From positions 1 to 21,896 of the forward strand of contig JAOZSY010000016.1 of the NCBI GenBank assembly GCA_029939445.1: a DNA stretch of 21,896 bases, read 5' to 3'. The notes beneath the pieces were generated by a model, which was not told the DNA's origin, made no database searches, and saw only the letters and a list, made by a program, of their open reading frames with translations. This document shows positions 8,085 through 15,746 of the stretch, piece after piece. The stretch comes from Bacteroidales bacterium. Its GTDB lineage: Bacteria > Bacteroidota > Bacteroidia > Bacteroidales > UBA1556. The number at the start of each line of letters is the position of its first letter. Within the stretch, counting starts at the first letter, position 1. The translations under genes were made by a program, and so were the position numbers.

Positions 8085-8651
8085 CTATTTGCCATTAAAA
8101 GCTGTCATAGTTCTTTCTATACCTATTGAGCAAAAGCTTTTAATCATCTCCACTGCCATATCAGTACGTTCAGAAACCTCAGCTAATTCATCAATCTTCC
8201 ACTTACTAAGCACAAAATCGGCTTGATGACCACGCGAAAAATTATTACCTACACCAAATCTAAGACGTGGAAACTTACTAGTACTTAAGCTATCAATAAT
8301 ACTTGTAAGTCCATTATGTTTTCCATCGCCACCTTTAATTTTCATTCTTAGTTTCCCCAATGGAATGGCAATATCATCAAGGATAATAAGACAATTATCC
8401 AGGGGGATTTTCTCAGCAGTCAACCAATATTTTACAGCTTTACCACTAAGATTCATATAAGTAGTAGGCTTAATAATTACAATATTACGACCTTTAAATT
8501 TACCAATTGTACGATAAGCATGACGTTCAATTTCATATTTATCTGCTTTTATATCCTTAGCAAGTTGATCTACAACATCAAAACCTATATTATGCCTTGT
8601 ACCTTCGTACTCACTACCAACATTACCTAGTCCTACAATTAAATATTTCAT
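8085..8651 (-). CDS. pth: Peptidyl-tRNA hydrolase
   Basis: Cleaves the ester bond of peptidyl-tRNAs released by stalled ribosomes, recycling tRNA in the cytosol. The 188-residue protein has the family length and all key residues: Asn10 (GLGNVG), catalytic His20 (GTRHNIGFDVVD), Asn67 (TTYMNLSG), Asp93 (ILDDIAIPLG) and Asn113 (GKHNGLTSI). The RLRFGVGN segment is also present. It follows rplY on the same strand, a common pairing, but a terminator lies between, so pth depends on read-through or on a promoter in the short gap that I could not identify. Confidence 0.95.
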   Translation of the reverse strand: MKYLIVGLGNVGSEYEGTRHNIGFDVVDQLAKDIKADKYEIERHAYRTIGKFKGRNIVIIKPTTYMNLSGKAVKYWLTAEKIPLDNCLIILDDIAIPLGKLRMKIKGGDGKHNGLTSIIDSLSTSKFPRLRFGVGNNFSRGHQADFVLSKWKIDELAEVSERTDMAVEMIKSFCSIGIERTMTAFNGK

Positions 8652-8671
8652 TATTACTATAATTAGCTTAA

Positions 8672-8711
8672 ATAAAAAAGAGGTGCAAAAACCTTAGATT
8701 CATGCACCTCT
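8672..8711 (-). terminator. Rho-independent terminator between rplY and pth
   Basis: On the minus strand AGAGGTGCA (8711-8703) pairs with TGCACCTCT (8687-8679), a 9-bp stem with a 15-base loop, followed by a run of T residues. It begins about 40 bases after the rplY stop and ends about 20 bases before pth. Confidence 0.88.
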
Positions 8712-8749
8712 CAAAATATATTATAGAGCAAATGCTCAAATATCAATGT

Positions 8750-9376
8750 CTATTCTTCAGAAGCTGAATTTTCTTCTCCTTCAGCAACTTCTTCACCTTC
8801 TTCACCTTCTTCTTCCTCATCAGTAGTTGTAGAAACACGTGAAGCTTTAACAGCTATAACGTTTGTATTTGGATATGCCATTATCTCAACATTATCAAGA
8901 TTAAGGTCTTTAATCTGAATTGTTTGTCCAATATTTAATGCAGATACGTCAACAATAATTTCCTCTGGAATAAACTCAGCAAGTCCTTTAACTCTCAACA
9001 CTTTAGTACGTTGAATCATACGACCACCATTAAGAACACCTTTTGATGTACCTTTAGGGTGAATAGGCACTCCCATAATAAGTGGTTTACCCTCTGTCAT
9101 CTCATAAAAATCTACGTGGTAGATATTATCAGATACTGGGTGAAATTGAACTGCTTGAAGAACTGTTTTATAAACCTTATCACCAATAGTAATTTCAATA
9201 AATGCTATTTCAGGAGTATAAACTATATCCTTAAATGAATTTATTTCTGTAGAAAAGTGAATTTGTTCTTTACCACCATATATTACACATGGTACTTGCT
9301 CTGCTTTACGTAGAGCTTTTGCAGCTTTCTTCCCTAAGTTCTCGCGCAGAGAACCGCTAATAGATACTGTTTTCAT
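8750..9376 (-). CDS. rplY: 50S ribosomal protein L25, TL5/Ctc type
   Basis: Binds 5S rRNA in the large subunit. The 208-residue protein has the N-terminal L25 domain (about 1-90: SGSLRENLGKKAAKALRKAE, VPCVIYGG, HPVSDNIYHVDFYEM) and the C-terminal TL5/CTC beta domain (about 95-185: MGVPIHPKGTSKGVLNGG, ADVSALNIGQTIQIKDL-like segment). It ends with an acidic tail rich in Glu and Gly (about 187-208), common in Bacteroidota and Ctc-type L25. It is divergent from frr and has a long leader (about 155 bases from its promoter box) containing possible competing stems. The pyrophosphokinase gene prs often found beside rplY is not present. Confidence 0.95.
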   Translation of the reverse strand: MKTVSISGSLRENLGKKAAKALRKAEQVPCVIYGGKEQIHFSTEINSFKDIVYTPEIAFIEITIGDKVYKTVLQAVQFHPVSDNIYHVDFYEMTEGKPLIMGVPIHPKGTSKGVLNGGRMIQRTKVLRVKGLAEFIPEEIIVDVSALNIGQTIQIKDLNLDNVEIMAYPNTNVIAVKASRVSTTTDEEEEGEEGEEVAEGEENSASEE

Positions 9377-9398
9377 TTCTTTAATCTTAATTTATGAT

Positions 9399-9455
9399 AG
9401 AATGAAATGCCCTAATAGCATTCTCTCAAATTGTTTGTATTAAAATAATAAGGGC
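9399..9455 (-). promoter_or_regulatory. Possible structured 5' leader of rplY
   Basis: In the rplY leader, AGAATG (9399-9404) can pair with CATTCT (9419-9424). AATGC (9406-9410) can instead pair with GCATT (9418-9422). GCCCT (9409-9413) can pair with AGGGC (9451-9455). These pairings compete or would form a pseudoknot. GC-rich complementarity is rare in this AT-rich spacer, but the helices are short and a regulatory function is only a suggestion. Confidence 0.25.
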
Positions 9456-9535
9456 GTTTTATAATTCTAATCATTTCTAATAAGAACTACACCAATACTT
9501 TAACGAGTTTAATAATATACCCTCGAAAAAGTGCG

Positions 9536-9543
9536 CAAAGATA
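9536..9543 (-). promoter_or_regulatory. Putative -7 promoter box for rplY
   Basis: Minus-strand TATCTTTG is a perfect TAnnTTTG match in the rplY/frr divergent gap. A minus-strand TTTG (9562-9559) lies 15 bases upstream, shorter than the usual spacer of about 19-20. Confidence 0.45.
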
Positions 9544-9621
9544 CATATTATTTAAACACAAATCATTAAGTTATTTTATATGAAATAGATATTTTTTCTT
9601 AAAATCTTCTAAAAAAAATCT

Positions 9622-9629
9622 TAACTTTG
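9622..9629 (+). promoter_or_regulatory. Putative -7 promoter box for frr
   Basis: TAACTTTG is a perfect TAnnTTTG match 38 bases before the frr ATG at 9668. It gives frr its own promoter, fitting the absence of pyrH upstream. Confidence 0.5.
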
Positions 9630-9667
9630 CTAATTAGCACAATTATAAAATTTTAAACTTAAGAATA

Positions 9668-10231
9668 ATGACTGAAGAAGCAGAGATGTGTTTAGAAATG
9701 ACTGAAGAGAGCATGAAAGCTAGTATTAATCATTTAGAAGATGAACTACATAAAATACGAGCAGGCAAAGCTAATCCTTCTATGTTAGACAGTATTGCAA
9801 TAGAAAACTACGGTAGCCGAATGCCTTTGAGTCAGGTAGCTAATATAAGTACGCCAGACCCTCGAACATTAGTGATTCAACCTTGGGATAAGGCTAATTT
9901 AGTATTAATAGAAAAAGAAATTATCAACTCTAATCTAGGATTAAATCCGCAAAATGATGGAACAATTATAAGATTGAATATTCCTGTGTTAACAGAAGAA
10001 CGTCGTTTTGATTTAATAAAGCAATCAAAAGCCGAAACTGAAGATGCTAAAGTAGGAATACGAAACGCACGTAAAGACGGAAATAAAGAAGCTGACCAAT
10101 TAGAAAAAGATGGTTTAAGCGAAGATCTTAGCAAGAGATTAATAGATAATATCCAAGATTTAACCAATAAGTATAGCGATATTGCTGATAAAGTTTTTTC
10201 AGCTAAAGAAAAAGATATCTCTTCTATTTAA
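9668..10231 (+). CDS. frr: Ribosome recycling factor
   Basis: Acts with EF-G to split post-termination ribosomes. The 187-residue protein is of normal length and covers both RRF domains: the long coiled-coil helices (ESMKASINHLEDELHKIRAGKANPSML near the start; ERRFDLIKQSKAETEDAKVGIRNARKD later) and the small beta domain in between (YGSRMPLSQVANISTPDPRTLVIQPWD). The closing helix carries the typical LEKDGLSEDLSKRLIDNIQDLTNKY-like pattern. In many bacteria frr follows pyrH; here it is divergent from rplY with its own promoter box and ends at a shared bidirectional terminator. Identification is firm. Confidence 0.96.
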   Translation: MTEEAEMCLEMTEESMKASINHLEDELHKIRAGKANPSMLDSIAIENYGSRMPLSQVANISTPDPRTLVIQPWDKANLVLIEKEIINSNLGLNPQNDGTIIRLNIPVLTEERRFDLIKQSKAETEDAKVGIRNARKDGNKEADQLEKDGLSEDLSKRLIDNIQDLTNKYSDIADKVFSAKEKDISSI

Positions 10232-10248
10232 TATCAAGTATTTAATAA

Positions 10249-10288
10249 TAAAAGCCCATTCAAAATAATTATTTTGAATGGGCTTTTA
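10249..10288. terminator. Bidirectional terminator between frr and the Gly-rich gene
   Basis: A perfect 18-bp stem (10249-10266 with 10271-10288) closes a 4-base AATT loop. Its GCCCATTCAAAAT arm is flanked by A/T tracts on both sides, so it can terminate frr on the plus strand and the convergent glycine-rich T9SS gene on the minus strand. Confidence 0.9.
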
Positions 10289-10308
10289 CATTATATTTAT
10301 TCTTAGTA

Positions 10309-12189
10309 TTATTTTACAATAAGCTTATAAACCTTAGTTTCATTATTTGTTGTTAAAACAATATTATAAAAACCTGCTACTAATACTGATATATCAATAG
10401 AAGAATCTGCAGATTGCATTGCCTTATCAATTATTAATCTACCATCTACTGAGTATATTCTTAATTGATAATCTTTATTGATATTATGTTTTACATAAAC
10501 AATATGCTCTGCTGGATTTGGAGAATAATTAAAAATTACTGGAGTTCTTTTATTAAAATCTACTACAGTAATTCCAGAATACTCATATTTTCCATCAAAA
10601 TCCATTTGCTTTAAACGATAGTAATTAACTCCATTTACAGGATTCATATCCTTTGCGTTATATTTAACAACAACATTTGAATTGCCATTTCCATCAACAA
10701 AAACAAATCTATTCCAGTTCTTATTATCGTATGACACCTCAACATCAAAACCCATATTATTAATCTCAGAAGCTGTACTCCAATCAAGCGATACATAATT
10801 ACCCATAGCAACTGCTTCAAAACTTAACAAGTTTACTGGCAAAGGTCCTGAATCATCTCCTTCATCTACACCGTCGCCTCCATCAGAAGGAGAAGAACTT
10901 CCTTCGTCTCCAGGATTATCATTTGAACCTCCTGATTCTCCACCATTACCCGATCCTACTTCATTATTAATATCTGAAACATCTGATGCTGAATAAATAA
11001 CTTTACCCATACCACCGCCGCCACCGCCGCCATGTTCTGCTTCATGATTTACTGCACCACCTGCTCCACCATTTGCCTGAACAGTAAGATCACAATTATT
11101 ATCAATAGTATAATTATCAGCATTCATTATTATACATCCACCAGCACCACCACCACCAGCACCATCATTACTAGGACAGTCAACGGCATCATCTCCATTA
11201 GAAGATATTAAAACTCCCGAACAGGAAGACGTAGTTATAATATTATCTGCATTAAGTAGAATAATACCACCACCATTAGCTCCGCCTGTAGCCACATTAT
11301 TATTACCCTCTCCAGAACCGCCACCGCCACCTAGAAAAACACGATTAGTAGCTATATATGATGATAAATCAATACCACCAATTCCTCCAGCAGTTGGATC
11401 ACATTGCCAACCAAAACCACCAGTTCCTCCAACAGAACCATTTCCTCCTCCTGCTCCACCAGCATTGTGGCTATTTCCACCTCCGCCACCATTTATTATA
11501 TGGCCACGACCCGAAATATAAGTTGAATTGGTATTCTTATAAATACCTTCTCCCTTTTTACCATAATTTTCATCTGATCCATCAATTCGATAAATTGAAG
11601 CATTACAACTACCTGAATTACCAACATTAGCATCAGCTCCTCTAAAACCTTTTCCATCAACATTTATATCAGCTAATAATGTTAAATCTCCATCAACATC
11701 AAATGCTAGAACTCCACCAACATTACCATCCCATGCTAAACAAGTAATATCTGAAGAGATTGTATAGTCTCCGCCTCCACCTAAAATAGGATACGAAATC
11801 ACTTGAACACTCGTATTTGCATTAGTAGTATATAAAGAAAGCCATGTAGCATCCGTTACTGTAATAGATGTTAATCCACTTGAGCGATTAACAGCCGAAA
11901 TAGTATATTTTGTAAAAAGACCAGCATTTTCAATGGAGTTTAAATCTCCAAAGCTAGAATTATCAGATGTATTGCTACCAATAACATCATCTTGCATCTG
12001 CATAATAAAAAAATCGTCGCCTACTTCAAATAAGTCATTAGACTCATTTACATTAGTTACATTTATAGTAGAGCCGCTTATGGAGCTAACTTTTGCATAT
12101 GCGTTTACAATCGATTGTGAAAAAAGTGTATTTAAAAAAAATAAACTAATAAATGTGACAATTATAATGCTATATATTTTTGATTTCAT
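10309..12189 (-). CDS. Glycine-rich T9SS-exported surface protein
   Basis: The 626-residue protein begins with a signal peptide (about 1-25, ending LFSQS). An N-terminal beta-rich part (about 26-205) leads into a strongly glycine-rich, low-complexity region (about 210-440) with repeated GGGG runs and Asn/Ser, ending in an acidic Ser/Gly/Asp stretch. Next comes a beta-sandwich module common in Bacteroidota secreted proteins (about 449-545: LPVNLLSFEA, SLDWSTASEINNMGFDVE, NYYRLKQMDFDG). The last 80 residues form a type A T9SS sorting domain (YSPNPAEHIVYV, DGRLIID, AGFYNIVL, KVYKLIVK). It is probably a surface or matrix protein, but no enzyme signature is visible. Gly codons make GC-rich simple sequence (for example around 11011-11030) prone to slippage. 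It is a single-gene unit with promoter box and shared terminator. Confidence 0.85.
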   Translation of the reverse strand: MKSKIYSIIIVTFISLFFLNTLFSQSIVNAYAKVSSISGSTINVTNVNESNDLFEVGDDFFIMQMQDDVIGSNTSDNSSFGDLNSIENAGLFTKYTISAVNRSSGLTSITVTDATWLSLYTTNANTSVQVISYPILGGGGDYTISSDITCLAWDGNVGGVLAFDVDGDLTLLADINVDGKGFRGADANVGNSGSCNASIYRIDGSDENYGKKGEGIYKNTNSTYISGRGHIINGGGGGNSHNAGGAGGGNGSVGGTGGFGWQCDPTAGGIGGIDLSSYIATNRVFLGGGGGSGEGNNNVATGGANGGGIILLNADNIITTSSCSGVLISSNGDDAVDCPSNDGAGGGGAGGCIIMNADNYTIDNNCDLTVQANGGAGGAVNHEAEHGGGGGGGMGKVIYSASDVSDINNEVGSGNGGESGGSNDNPGDEGSSSPSDGGDGVDEGDDSGPLPVNLLSFEAVAMGNYVSLDWSTASEINNMGFDVEVSYDNKNWNRFVFVDGNGNSNVVVKYNAKDMNPVNGVNYYRLKQMDFDGKYEYSGITVVDFNKRTPVIFNYSPNPAEHIVYVKHNINKDYQLRIYSVDGRLIIDKAMQSADSSIDISVLVAGFYNIVLTTNNETKVYKLIVK

Positions 12190-12284
12190 AATTATATAAT
12201 ATCAATTTAAAAAAATAATCAATAAAAATATTTGTACAATATCAATATTGATTTTAATTTAGTAATGTAAAATTTTATCGTCGG

Positions 12285-12292
12285 CAAATATA
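12285..12292 (-). promoter_or_regulatory. Putative -7 promoter box for the Gly-rich T9SS gene
   Basis: Minus-strand TATATTTG matches TAnnTTTG perfectly, 95 bases upstream of the start codon. The palindrome at 12241-12252 would fall in the transcribed leader. Confidence 0.45.
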
Positions 12293-12472
12293 TATATAAA
12301 TTAATAGGTATTAACAGTAAATACCATACGACACATTAGTCTCCTAACCTACTGTATCTATTTACTTTATAAAATACAATCATTATATTTTATTGCAATT
12401 ACAATAAAACACAACTATTAATTAACATGAATATCTAGGAGAAACTACTAAAAACTGTATTGCTTTTCGCTT

Positions 12473-12499
12473 AAAAAAAACCATTTATAAATGTAATGG
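12473..12499 (-). terminator. Weak terminator after the small Cys/His membrane protein
   Basis: On the minus strand CCATT (12499-12495) can pair with AATGG (12485-12481), followed by eight T residues (12480-12473). The inner CATTTATAAATG palindrome offers an alternative stem. The stem is short, so this is tentative. Confidence 0.4.
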
Positions 12500-12528
12500 A
12501 TTCAGACTTATTGATGCTTCCAGTTATT

Positions 12529-12786
12529 TTAATACCTTTTTATTACCATAGTATCCGTATGAATATGTCGGGCTGCATCAGCACCTTTACCATGATGGTC
12601 TTCATAGTTATCGCAACGCTCTTCTGGAGATTTTTCACCACATGAGCAGCCAATATTCTTCAACGGACCAGAATCTACAGTACTGCACTGCTTAACAAAC
12701 TCGCCGCCAGGAATCAAAAACATTTTAATCCCAATTGCTGCAAAAGCAATACCTATAAGCACTATGGATAATAAAAATAATTGCAT
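12529..12786 (-). CDS. Small Cys/His-rich membrane protein next to CcoI-type ATPase
   Basis: With the ATG at 12784-12786 the product is 85 residues: one N-terminal membrane segment (about residues 2-25), then a short tail with four cysteines (KQC, GCSC, ERC) and a His-rich end (DHHGKGADAARHIH). The frame stays open up to 12948, but the best promoter box (12808-12815) lies inside that extension and would not transcribe an earlier start; the extension also adds an unlikely polar segment before the membrane helix. The pattern resembles small Bacteroidota membrane proteins found near cbb3 oxidase genes, and it is divergent from the copper ATPase gene. A metal or redox role is inference; no catalytic domain is seen. 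Confidence 0.75.
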   Translation of the reverse strand: MQLFLLSIVLIGIAFAAIGIKMFLIPGGEFVKQCSTVDSGPLKNIGCSCGEKSPEERCDNYEDHHGKGADAARHIHTDTMVIKRY

Positions 12787-12807
12787 AACTAATATATTTT
12801 GATGTGA

Positions 12808-12815
12808 CAAAGATA
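12808..12815 (-). promoter_or_regulatory. Putative -7 promoter box for the small Cys/His protein
   Basis: Minus-strand TATCTTTG is a perfect TAnnTTTG match 21 bases before the ATG at 12786. Its position decides the start: the longer open frame reaching 12948 would begin upstream of transcription. Confidence 0.5.
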
Positions 12816-13000
12816 ACAATAATTGTATTTTTATAAACATTTTATTAAAATAATTATCATTTCTTCTATTTAAGTAATATAATACCAAAATTTTATTAGT
12901 TTTACATATCATGTGAAAACATAAAAAAGATATATATAAAACTGACAATCTTTATCTTACATTTAATAAGCGAATAAAAGGCAACTATAGATATATAATA

Positions 13001-15388
13001 ATGAGTGAAAATATAAAATGCATACACTGCGGAGAAGATTGTGGTAAACACCCTATAGTTTGGCAAGACAAGAACTTCTGTTGCGAAGGTTGCAAGACTG
13101 TATACCAACTACTTAATGACAATAAACTAACTGGATATTATGACATTTATGATTCTCCAGGAATAAAGGTTGAAGTAAATGATTTTGGAAAAAAGTATGC
13201 ATATCTCGACAATGATGAAATTGCTAGTAAGCTAATATATTTTACCGAAGGAGAATTTTCTAAGGTAAAACTATATATTCCTGATATTCATTGTAGCTCA
13301 TGTATATGGTTATTAGAAAACCTTTATTTAATAAATCCAAACATATCTCAATCGTCAGTAAATTTTATCAAAAAAGAAACTGACATTACATTCAATAATA
13401 CAAAGATTAGCATAAGAGAAGTTGTTGAGCTACTTGCCTCTATACATTATATACCAATGATTAGTTTGGAGGATGTTGATGGAAAGAAGAATGAAACAGA
13501 GAATAAAACCCTAATTATAAAAATTGGAATTGCAGGATTTGTATTTGGAAATACTATGCTACTAAGCCTGCCCGACTATATTCCTGGAGGAGAATTATTA
13601 GACGATACTTTCAAGAATTTTTTTGGTTTTATAAGTTTAGGACTTTCACTTCTTATTATTTTTTATAGCGGTAACGATTACATAATATCTGCATACAAAA
13701 ACCTAAAGCATAAAATGGTAAATATTGATTTACCAATTTCCATTGGAATGCTTACAATATTTGGGCAGAGTGCATATGAGATACTATCGTCTACAGGCAC
13801 CGGATATATGGATAGCCTAGCTGGTTTAGTATTCTTTCTTTTACTTGGAAAATGGTATCAAAACAAGACTTATCAGGCATTAAGTTTTGAGCGTGATTAT
13901 AAATCATACTTTCCTGTTGCAGTAAGTAAGTTAGTTGATAAGAAAGAAGAAATTATTCCCCTTGATAGCATAAAAGTAGGTGATAGAATAATTGTGCATA
14001 ACCAAGAACTGATTCCTGCTGATGGCATACTAATAGAGGGAACTGCAAGTGTAAACTATAGTTTTGTAACTGGTGAATCAAAGCCAGTTCTTAAGAAATC
14101 TGGTGATGAGTTATATGCTGGTGGAAAGCAAATTGGTAGCACTATTATCTTGGAAGTTACCAAGGAAGTAATGCAGAGCAAACTAACTCAATTATGGAAT
14201 CAAAATGACAGCGGTAGCACTAGTGAGAAAGATTTAAGCACACTAATTGACGATATTAGTAAAAAATTTACTTTTATAATACTATCCGTTGCCACCATTG
14301 CAGGTATTTATTGGCTTTTCAATGACAACTCACTTGCACTGATGGCCTTTGCTAGTGTACTTATTGTTGCTTGCCCATGTGCTTTAGCATTAAGCATTCC
14401 GTTTACTTATGGAAATATAATGCAATCATTTGGGCGACTAGGTTTTTATCTTAAAAAATCTACTGTTATTGAAAAACTATCTAAGGTAGACACCATTGTA
14501 TTTGACAAAACAGGTACTATTACACATATAGATACTGATTCGGTAAAATACCACGGCAGAGATCTTAGTAAAAAGGAGTTATCACAAATAAAATCCCTAT
14601 CTCGTCAAAGTCAACATCCTCTCAGCAAATCCATTTTTGACAGCATAAATTCATCATTAGATAACAATTTGAGCAACTATATGGAGATTGCTTCTTCGGG
14701 AGTTAAATGCAATTTTAACGATACAAAATACAAGCTTGGCTCCGCTTCATTTGTTGGCAGCAAAGTAACTAATACTAATAAGAACTCATCAATAGTATAT
14801 ATATCAATAAATGAAGAAGTTATTGGACATTATACCATTGAAAATTCTTATAGAGAAGGTATAGAAAACTTAGCCAATACACTTAATAAATCTTATGATA
14901 TTCATATTATTAGTGGAGATAATGATGCCGAAACAGAACGATTGAGAACTATGTTTGGAAAGAAGGCAAGTCTTCATTTTGACCAAAGCCCAATGGATAA
15001 ATATAATTACATAAAAGAACTTAAAAAGCAGGGCAAATACGTTCTAATGGTTGGTGATGGGCTTAATGATGCAGGAGCTTTAAAAGAAAGTAATGTAGGA
15101 ATAAGCATTGCTGATGATGTGTTTAATTTTTCCCCAGCAAGTGATGCTATTCTTGAGTCCAAAAAATTCTACCTTCTTCCAACAATTTTTGAAAAATCAA
15201 AAAAATCAATAAATATTGTATATGCAAGTTTTACAATGTCATTCTTCTATAATGTGATAGGCTTAGGATATGCTGTTAGCGGTCAGTTATCACCAATTAT
15301 AGCGGCTATACTAATGCCCCTTTCGTCTATTAGTGTAGTTGCTTTTGTTACTATTGGAGCTCGCTGGCTAATGAGAAAAGTTAAGTAG
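13001..15388 (+). CDS. ccoI: CcoI/FixI-type copper-translocating P-type ATPase
   Basis: The 795-residue inner-membrane P1B ATPase has an N-terminal Cys-rich metal-binding domain (CIHCGEDC at 7-14, FCCEGC at 26-31) followed by a ferredoxin-like HMA-type domain with CSSC at 98-101. Transmembrane helices contain the ion-path motif CPC (458-460), a sign of Cu or related soft-metal transport. The soluble loops hold the TGES actuator motif, the phosphorylated Asp502 in DKTGT, HP in the N-domain (SQHPLS) and GDGLND (685-690). Cys-rich N-domains of this kind belong to CcoI/FixI, which supplies copper for cbb3 oxidase assembly. Neither ccoS nor ccoNOP/ccoG follows; instead a repeat region does. The only near promoter box (TACATTTA, 12958-12965) has one mismatch. 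Ion choice is inferred from family. Confidence 0.92.
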   Translation: MSENIKCIHCGEDCGKHPIVWQDKNFCCEGCKTVYQLLNDNKLTGYYDIYDSPGIKVEVNDFGKKYAYLDNDEIASKLIYFTEGEFSKVKLYIPDIHCSSCIWLLENLYLINPNISQSSVNFIKKETDITFNNTKISIREVVELLASIHYIPMISLEDVDGKKNETENKTLIIKIGIAGFVFGNTMLLSLPDYIPGGELLDDTFKNFFGFISLGLSLLIIFYSGNDYIISAYKNLKHKMVNIDLPISIGMLTIFGQSAYEILSSTGTGYMDSLAGLVFFLLLGKWYQNKTYQALSFERDYKSYFPVAVSKLVDKKEEIIPLDSIKVGDRIIVHNQELIPADGILIEGTASVNYSFVTGESKPVLKKSGDELYAGGKQIGSTIILEVTKEVMQSKLTQLWNQNDSGSTSEKDLSTLIDDISKKFTFIILSVATIAGIYWLFNDNSLALMAFASVLIVACPCALALSIPFTYGNIMQSFGRLGFYLKKSTVIEKLSKVDTIVFDKTGTITHIDTDSVKYHGRDLSKKELSQIKSLSRQSQHPLSKSIFDSINSSLDNNLSNYMEIASSGVKCNFNDTKYKLGSASFVGSKVTNTNKNSSIVYISINEEVIGHYTIENSYREGIENLANTLNKSYDIHIISGDNDAETERLRTMFGKKASLHFDQSPMDKYNYIKELKKQGKYVLMVGDGLNDAGALKESNVGISIADDVFNFSPASDAILESKKFYLLPTIFEKSKKSINIVYASFTMSFFYNVIGLGYAVSGQLSPIIAAILMPLSSISVVAFVTIGARWLMRKVK

Positions 15389-15412
15389 CTATATTATTGA
15401 AAAATAATTATT

Positions 15413-15578
15413 AATGGTTTAATGGCCCTTCGGTAAACTCAGGATGATAATGGTTCAATGATATAATGATATAATGGTTTAATGGCCCTTCGGTAAACTC
15501 AGGATGATAATGGTTCAATGATATAATGATATAATGGTTTAATGGCCCTTCGGTAAACTCAGGATGACAATGGTTTAG
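15413..15578. repeat. 60-bp tandem direct repeats
   Basis: Copies at 15421-15480 and 15481-15540 are identical, and a third, 15541-15578, matches for about 27 bases before diverging (C for T at 15568). The preceding AATGGTTT is shared. Each unit contains CCCTTCGGTAAACTCAGGAT followed by degenerate AATG-rich subrepeats (AATGATAT, AATGGTTT). The CTTCGG...CTCAGGATGA phrase resembles one I associate with Bacteroidota intergenic spacers. It lacks spacers, so it is not CRISPR. Recent duplication is implied by the identity. Confidence 0.95.
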
Positions 15579-15601
15579 GTTTAATTATATAATTGTGTAA
15601 T

Positions 15602-15639
15602 ACTGATTACCGTTTACTGATTACCGTTTACCGATTACC
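15602..15639. repeat. 14-bp tandem repeat ACTGATTACCGTTT
   Basis: Two perfect copies (15602-15615 and 15616-15629) plus a partial, one-mismatch copy ACCGATTACC (15630-15639). GTTTACCG at 15625-15632 is the reverse complement of CGGTAAAC in the neighbouring 60-bp unit. Confidence 0.9.
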
Positions 15640-15734
15640 AAAGACTAAATTAAACTTATGAGAGCTTTTGTGTCTTTTGTGATTATTTTAGAAAATAAAG
15701 TGCTAAAAAAACCTTTAATAATTATAAATTAGTG

Positions 15735-15742
15735 TATTTTTG
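15735..15742 (+). promoter_or_regulatory. Putative -7 promoter box immediately before the SBP start
   Basis: TATTTTTG is a perfect TAnnTTTG match whose end is four bases before the GTG at 15747. If used, the message would start at or next to that GTG, making it leaderless. Confidence 0.4.
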
Positions 15743-15746
15743 GAAA

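Larger units (their letters stand above)
12190..12528. other. 339-base intergenic region, no gene seen
   Basis: Between two minus-strand genes. It holds the putative promoter of the glycine-rich gene, a perfect 12-base palindrome ATCAATATTGAT at 12241-12252, an 8-bp hairpin TTTTATTG/CAATAAAA (12388-12395 with 12402-12409), and a weak terminator for the small membrane protein near its right end. No tRNA or convincing ORF was found. Confidence 0.6.
15389..15731. other. 343-base non-coding region made largely of repeats
   Basis: This gap between ccoI and the substrate-binding protein gene holds a 60-bp tandem array, a 14-bp tandem array and a TTTTGTGTCTTTTGTGATT phrase near 15665-15683. All reading frames through the 60-bp unit hit stops, so it is not coding. 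No terminator for ccoI is evident. Confidence 0.8.

Noticed and set aside
9877..10167. Minus-strand open frame inside frr
   Set aside because: It is entirely antisense to a conserved ribosome recycling factor gene.
11358..11630. Plus-strand open frame rich in His and Gln opposite the Gly-rich gene
   Set aside because: It is the antisense shadow of Gly/Asn codons in a well-supported T9SS gene and has no signals of its own.
12241..12252. Perfect palindrome ATCAATATTGAT as an operator
   Set aside because: A 12-base AT-rich palindrome is not rare in this composition and has no second copy or adjacent regulator gene.
12798..12812. FNR-type site TTGAT....ATCAA in the ccoI divergent region
   Set aside because: Only the left half (TTGAT) fits; the right half does not match ATCAA.
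12787..12948. N-terminal extension of the small Cys/His protein to an ATG at 12948
   Set aside because: The extension precedes the membrane helix with unlikely sequence, and the best promoter box (12808-12815) lies inside it.
12902..13108. Minus-strand open frame crossing the ccoI start
   Set aside because: It overlaps the Cys-rich N-terminus of ccoI and spans the divergent promoter region; no family resemblance.
15413..15578. Direct repeats as a CRISPR array
   Set aside because: Units are contiguous with no unique spacers, only three copies, and no cas genes are nearby.
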